Of a stretch of DNA of 64,000 nt, positions 62,522 through 64,000 are shown piece after piece. A program made the position numbers and the translations under genes. The DNA comes from Microbacterium marinum (GTDB lineage: Bacteria; Actinomycetota; Actinomycetes; Actinomycetales; Microbacteriaceae), in assembly GCF_014204835.1 (NCBI RefSeq), contig NZ_JACHMD010000001.1:1860001-1924000 (forward strand). Direction: 5' to 3'. Under the pieces are notes generated by a model, which worked only from the letters and a program-made list of their open reading frames with translations, was not told where the DNA came from and did not search any database. Positions within the stretch are counted from its first letter, which is position 1. Every line of letters begins with the position of its first letter.

Positions 62522-63130
62522 ATGTCGGCCGCCCGCTCCGCTCACACGCAGCTGCGCGTGGGGCGTCTGGTCAAAGCGCACGGCCTGAAGGGTGCGCTCA
62601 AGCTCGAGCTCTACACGGACGACCCCGACGGTCGGTTCACCGCCGGTGCGGTCTTCACCCTCCAGGTGCCGGAGTCGTCTCCTTGGCACGGCAAGACGGT
62701 GACCGTTCGCGAGTTCAAATGGATGAACTCGCATCCCGTGGTCTTCCTCGAAGGAATCGAGGATCGCACCGCCGCCGAGTCGATCGTGCGGGCGATCCTC
62801 TGGCTCGACCACGATGACGAGACCGCACGCGTCGAAGACGACGCCTGGTACGACCACCAGCTCGTCGGCCTCGACGTGGTGCGCGATGGCCAGGTTATCG
62901 GTCGGATCACTCAGGTCGACCACCTGCCGGCCCAGGACCTCCTCACCGTCCGGCTCGGCGATGGCCGCGAGGTGCTCGTGCCCTTCGTCAAGGCGATCGT
63001 CCCCGAGGTCGACGCCGCCGGGGGCCGCATCGTCGTGACGCCGCCTGCAGGCCTGTTCGAAGACCTGCCCACCGACGAGGACGAGACCGAAGCGGTCGAC
63101 GCGTCCTCGGAAGGAACGTCCGGAGACTGA
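62522..63130 (+). CDS. rimM: Ribosome maturation factor RimM
   Basis: This 202-residue factor helps assemble the 30S head. The N-terminal beta-barrel starts [20 protein letters not shown] and the C-terminal PRC-like barrel contains [33 protein letters not shown]. An acidic tail ([14 protein letters not shown]) ends it. The ATG overlaps the KH gene stop region (1 bp between), so translation is coupled. Confidence 0.95.
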   Translation: MSAARSAHTQLRVGRLVKAHGLKGALKLELYTDDPDGRFTAGAVFTLQVPESSPWHGKTVTVREFKWMNSHPVVFLEGIEDRTAAESIVRAILWLDHDDETARVEDDAWYDHQLVGLDVVRDGQVIGRITQVDHLPAQDLLTVRLGDGREVLVPFVKAIVPEVDAAGGRIVVTPPAGLFEDLPTDEDETEAVDASSEGTSGD

Positions 63131-63131
63131 C

Positions 63132-63827
63132 GTGCGCATCGACGTCGTCACGATCTTCCCCGCCTTCTTCGACGTCCTCGAAGTCTCGTTGCTCGGGCGC
63201 GCCCGAGGATCGGGCATCCTCGATGTGCGGGTTCACGACCTGCGAGACCACACGCACGATCGGCATCGCACGGTCGATGACACGCCCTATGGCGGCGGCG
63301 CCGGGATGGTAATGAAACCCGAACCCTGGGGTGAGGTGTTGGATGCCATCGCGTCCGACGACGGCGCCTCCGACGATCCCGTCATCATCTTCCCGTCACC
63401 GGCGGGCGAACGGTTCACGCAGGCGACCGCCCGCGAGCTCAGTGGAGAGCGCCACCTCGTCTTCGGGTGCGGTCGGTACGAAGGCATCGACGAGCGGGTG
63501 TTCAGCTACGCCGCCGGGCTCGGCCGCGTGCGTCTCGTCAGCCTGGGCGACTACGTCCTCAACGGCGGCGAGGTGGCGGCGATGGCGATGATCGAGGCCG
63601 TCGGCCGTCTCGTCCCCGGAGTGGTGGGCAACCCCCTCAGTCTCGTGGAGGAGTCGCACGAGGACGGCCTGCTCGAGTACCCCTCCTACACCAAACCGGC
63701 GTCGTGGCGCGGTCTGGACGTTCCGGACGTCCTCCTGAGCGGGCATCACGGCCGCGTCGGCGAGTGGCGCCACGCGCAGCAGGTGGAACGCACACGCACG
63801 CGGCGGCCCGACCTCCTCCCGGACTGA
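63132..63827 (+). CDS. trmD: tRNA (guanine(37)-N1)-methyltransferase
   Basis: This 231-residue SPOUT enzyme methylates G37 next to the anticodon to prevent frameshifting. It shows [49 protein letters not shown] and the knotted SAM site [30 protein letters not shown]. The GTG start is 1 bp after rimM. It ends in a palindrome shared with the convergent map gene. Confidence 0.97.
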   Translation: MRIDVVTIFPAFFDVLEVSLLGRARGSGILDVRVHDLRDHTHDRHRTVDDTPYGGGAGMVMKPEPWGEVLDAIASDDGASDDPVIIFPSPAGERFTQATARELSGERHLVFGCGRYEGIDERVFSYAAGLGRVRLVSLGDYVLNGGEVAAMAMIEAVGRLVPGVVGNPLSLVEESHEDGLLEYPSYTKPASWRGLDVPDVLLSGHHGRVGEWRHAQQVERTRTRRPDLLPD

Positions 63828-63837
63828 TCGATCAGTC
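63822..63837. other. 16-bp perfect palindrome spanning both stop codons
   Basis: GACTGATCGATCAGTC contains the trmD stop (63825-63827) and, on the other strand, the map stop (63832-63834). The two genes end 4 bp apart, so the palindrome is partly a consequence of two identical endings meeting. Confidence 0.7.
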
Positions 63838-64000
63838 GACGCCGAGGTGGGAGCGGTCGGTCAGCACGAGGGGGCCATCCTCCGTCATCGCCACGGTGTG
63901 CTCGGAGTGTGCTCCGCGTGAGCCGTCGACGCTGCGGAGCGTCCACCCATCGGGGTCGGTGAGGAGCTTGTCGGTCGACTGCAGGAGCCAGGGCTCCAGC
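63832..64000 (-). CDS. map: Methionine aminopeptidase type I, C-terminal end (5' end outside window)
   Basis: On the minus strand the frame reads LEPWLLQSTDKLLTDPDGWTL and continues through GSRGAHSEHTVAMTEDGPLVLT to a TGA. This is the C-terminus of MetAP type I, including the last metal-ligand glutamate in SEHTVAMTEDG. The enzyme removes N-terminal methionine. Only about 55 residues are inside; the start and the other metal ligands lie beyond base 64000. Confidence 0.9.
   Translation of the reverse strand, partial: LEPWLLQSTDKLLTDPDGWTLRSVDGSRGAHSEHTVAMTEDGPLVLTDRSHLGVD

Overview
The window is ordinary chromosome of a high-G+C actinobacterium, most likely a Microbacterium or a close relative in Microbacteriaceae. 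This rests on the very GC-rich codon use, the actinobacterial gene orders (leuB/FAH/MFS/gltX; leuCD-murA-plsC-gpsA-ddl-thiL; recG-coaD-DUF177-rpmF-rnc-mutM-smc-ftsY; ffh-rpsP-KH-rimM-trmD), many apparently leaderless genes, and Microbacteriaceae-like protein sequences. I see no insertion sequence, prophage, CRISPR array, plasmid gene or replication origin.

Layout. 1-4031: branched-chain amino-acid genes ilvD (5' end outside the window), ilvB, ilvN, ilvC, then a 50-bp tandem repeat that begins inside the ilvC stop region. 4289-6842: two small membrane proteins and serA. 7029-9184: a divergent TetR regulator and QacA/SmvA-type drug exporter. 9239-15001: leuB, ilvE, an FAH-family hydrolase, an MFS protein and gltX, followed by tRNA-Gln with its own promoter and terminator. 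15244-20653: accessory-like block with a small acidic protein, a GmrSD-like DUF262/DUF1524 protein, a divergent 2-oxoglutarate/Fe(II) oxygenase-like protein, and a 706-residue protein made almost entirely of Leu/Gly heptad repeats between two membrane anchors. 20974-25084: fructose PTS operon (DeoR regulator, fruK, fruA, HPr). 25149-27715: metallo-beta-lactamase-fold protein, tRNA-Glu, and an ECF sigma factor coupled to a membrane DUF4349 protein. 27799-29001: a yybP-ykoY (manganese) riboswitch candidate in front of a TerC-family protein. 29092-32305: OpuC-type osmoprotectant ABC transporter. 32378-35004: a metY-like sulfhydrylase and a flavin-dependent monooxygenase, probably for sulfur scavenging. 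35129-41598: a leucine leader peptide/attenuator followed by leuCD, murA, plsC, gpsA and ddl. 41605-48839: DUF3515 lipoprotein, thiL, rsmD, recG, coaD, DUF177, rpmF, rnc, mutM. 48880-50587: a GNAT protein, an 85-residue protein and a 32-codon reading frame with an exceptional ribosome binding site. 50717-64000: smc, an Excalibur-domain protein, ftsY, two small proteins, lipA/lipB, a TetR gene with a perfect operator palindrome, ffh, a YbdK-type ligase, rpsP, a KH protein, rimM, trmD and the 3' end of map.

How they work together. The ilvDBNC, leuB, ilvE and leuCD genes together cover nearly the whole valine/leucine/isoleucine pathway, spread over three separate transcription units; only the leuCD unit shows an obvious attenuator here. 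smc, ftsY, ffh, rpsP, rimM and trmD form the usual chromosome-maintenance, protein-export and ribosome-maturation neighbourhood.

Most noteworthy: the leucine leader peptide with its overlapping hairpin, the manganese riboswitch candidate, the 32-codon small gene with its own promoter and terminator, the giant Leu/Gly heptad protein, the stand-alone GmrSD-like protein, the repeat that ends ilvC-like frames identically in all three frames, the 101-bp gpsA/ddl overlap, and the strong excess of GGATGCC/GGCATCC. No single gene cluster here is convincingly a new multi-gene system; the candidates are individual elements.
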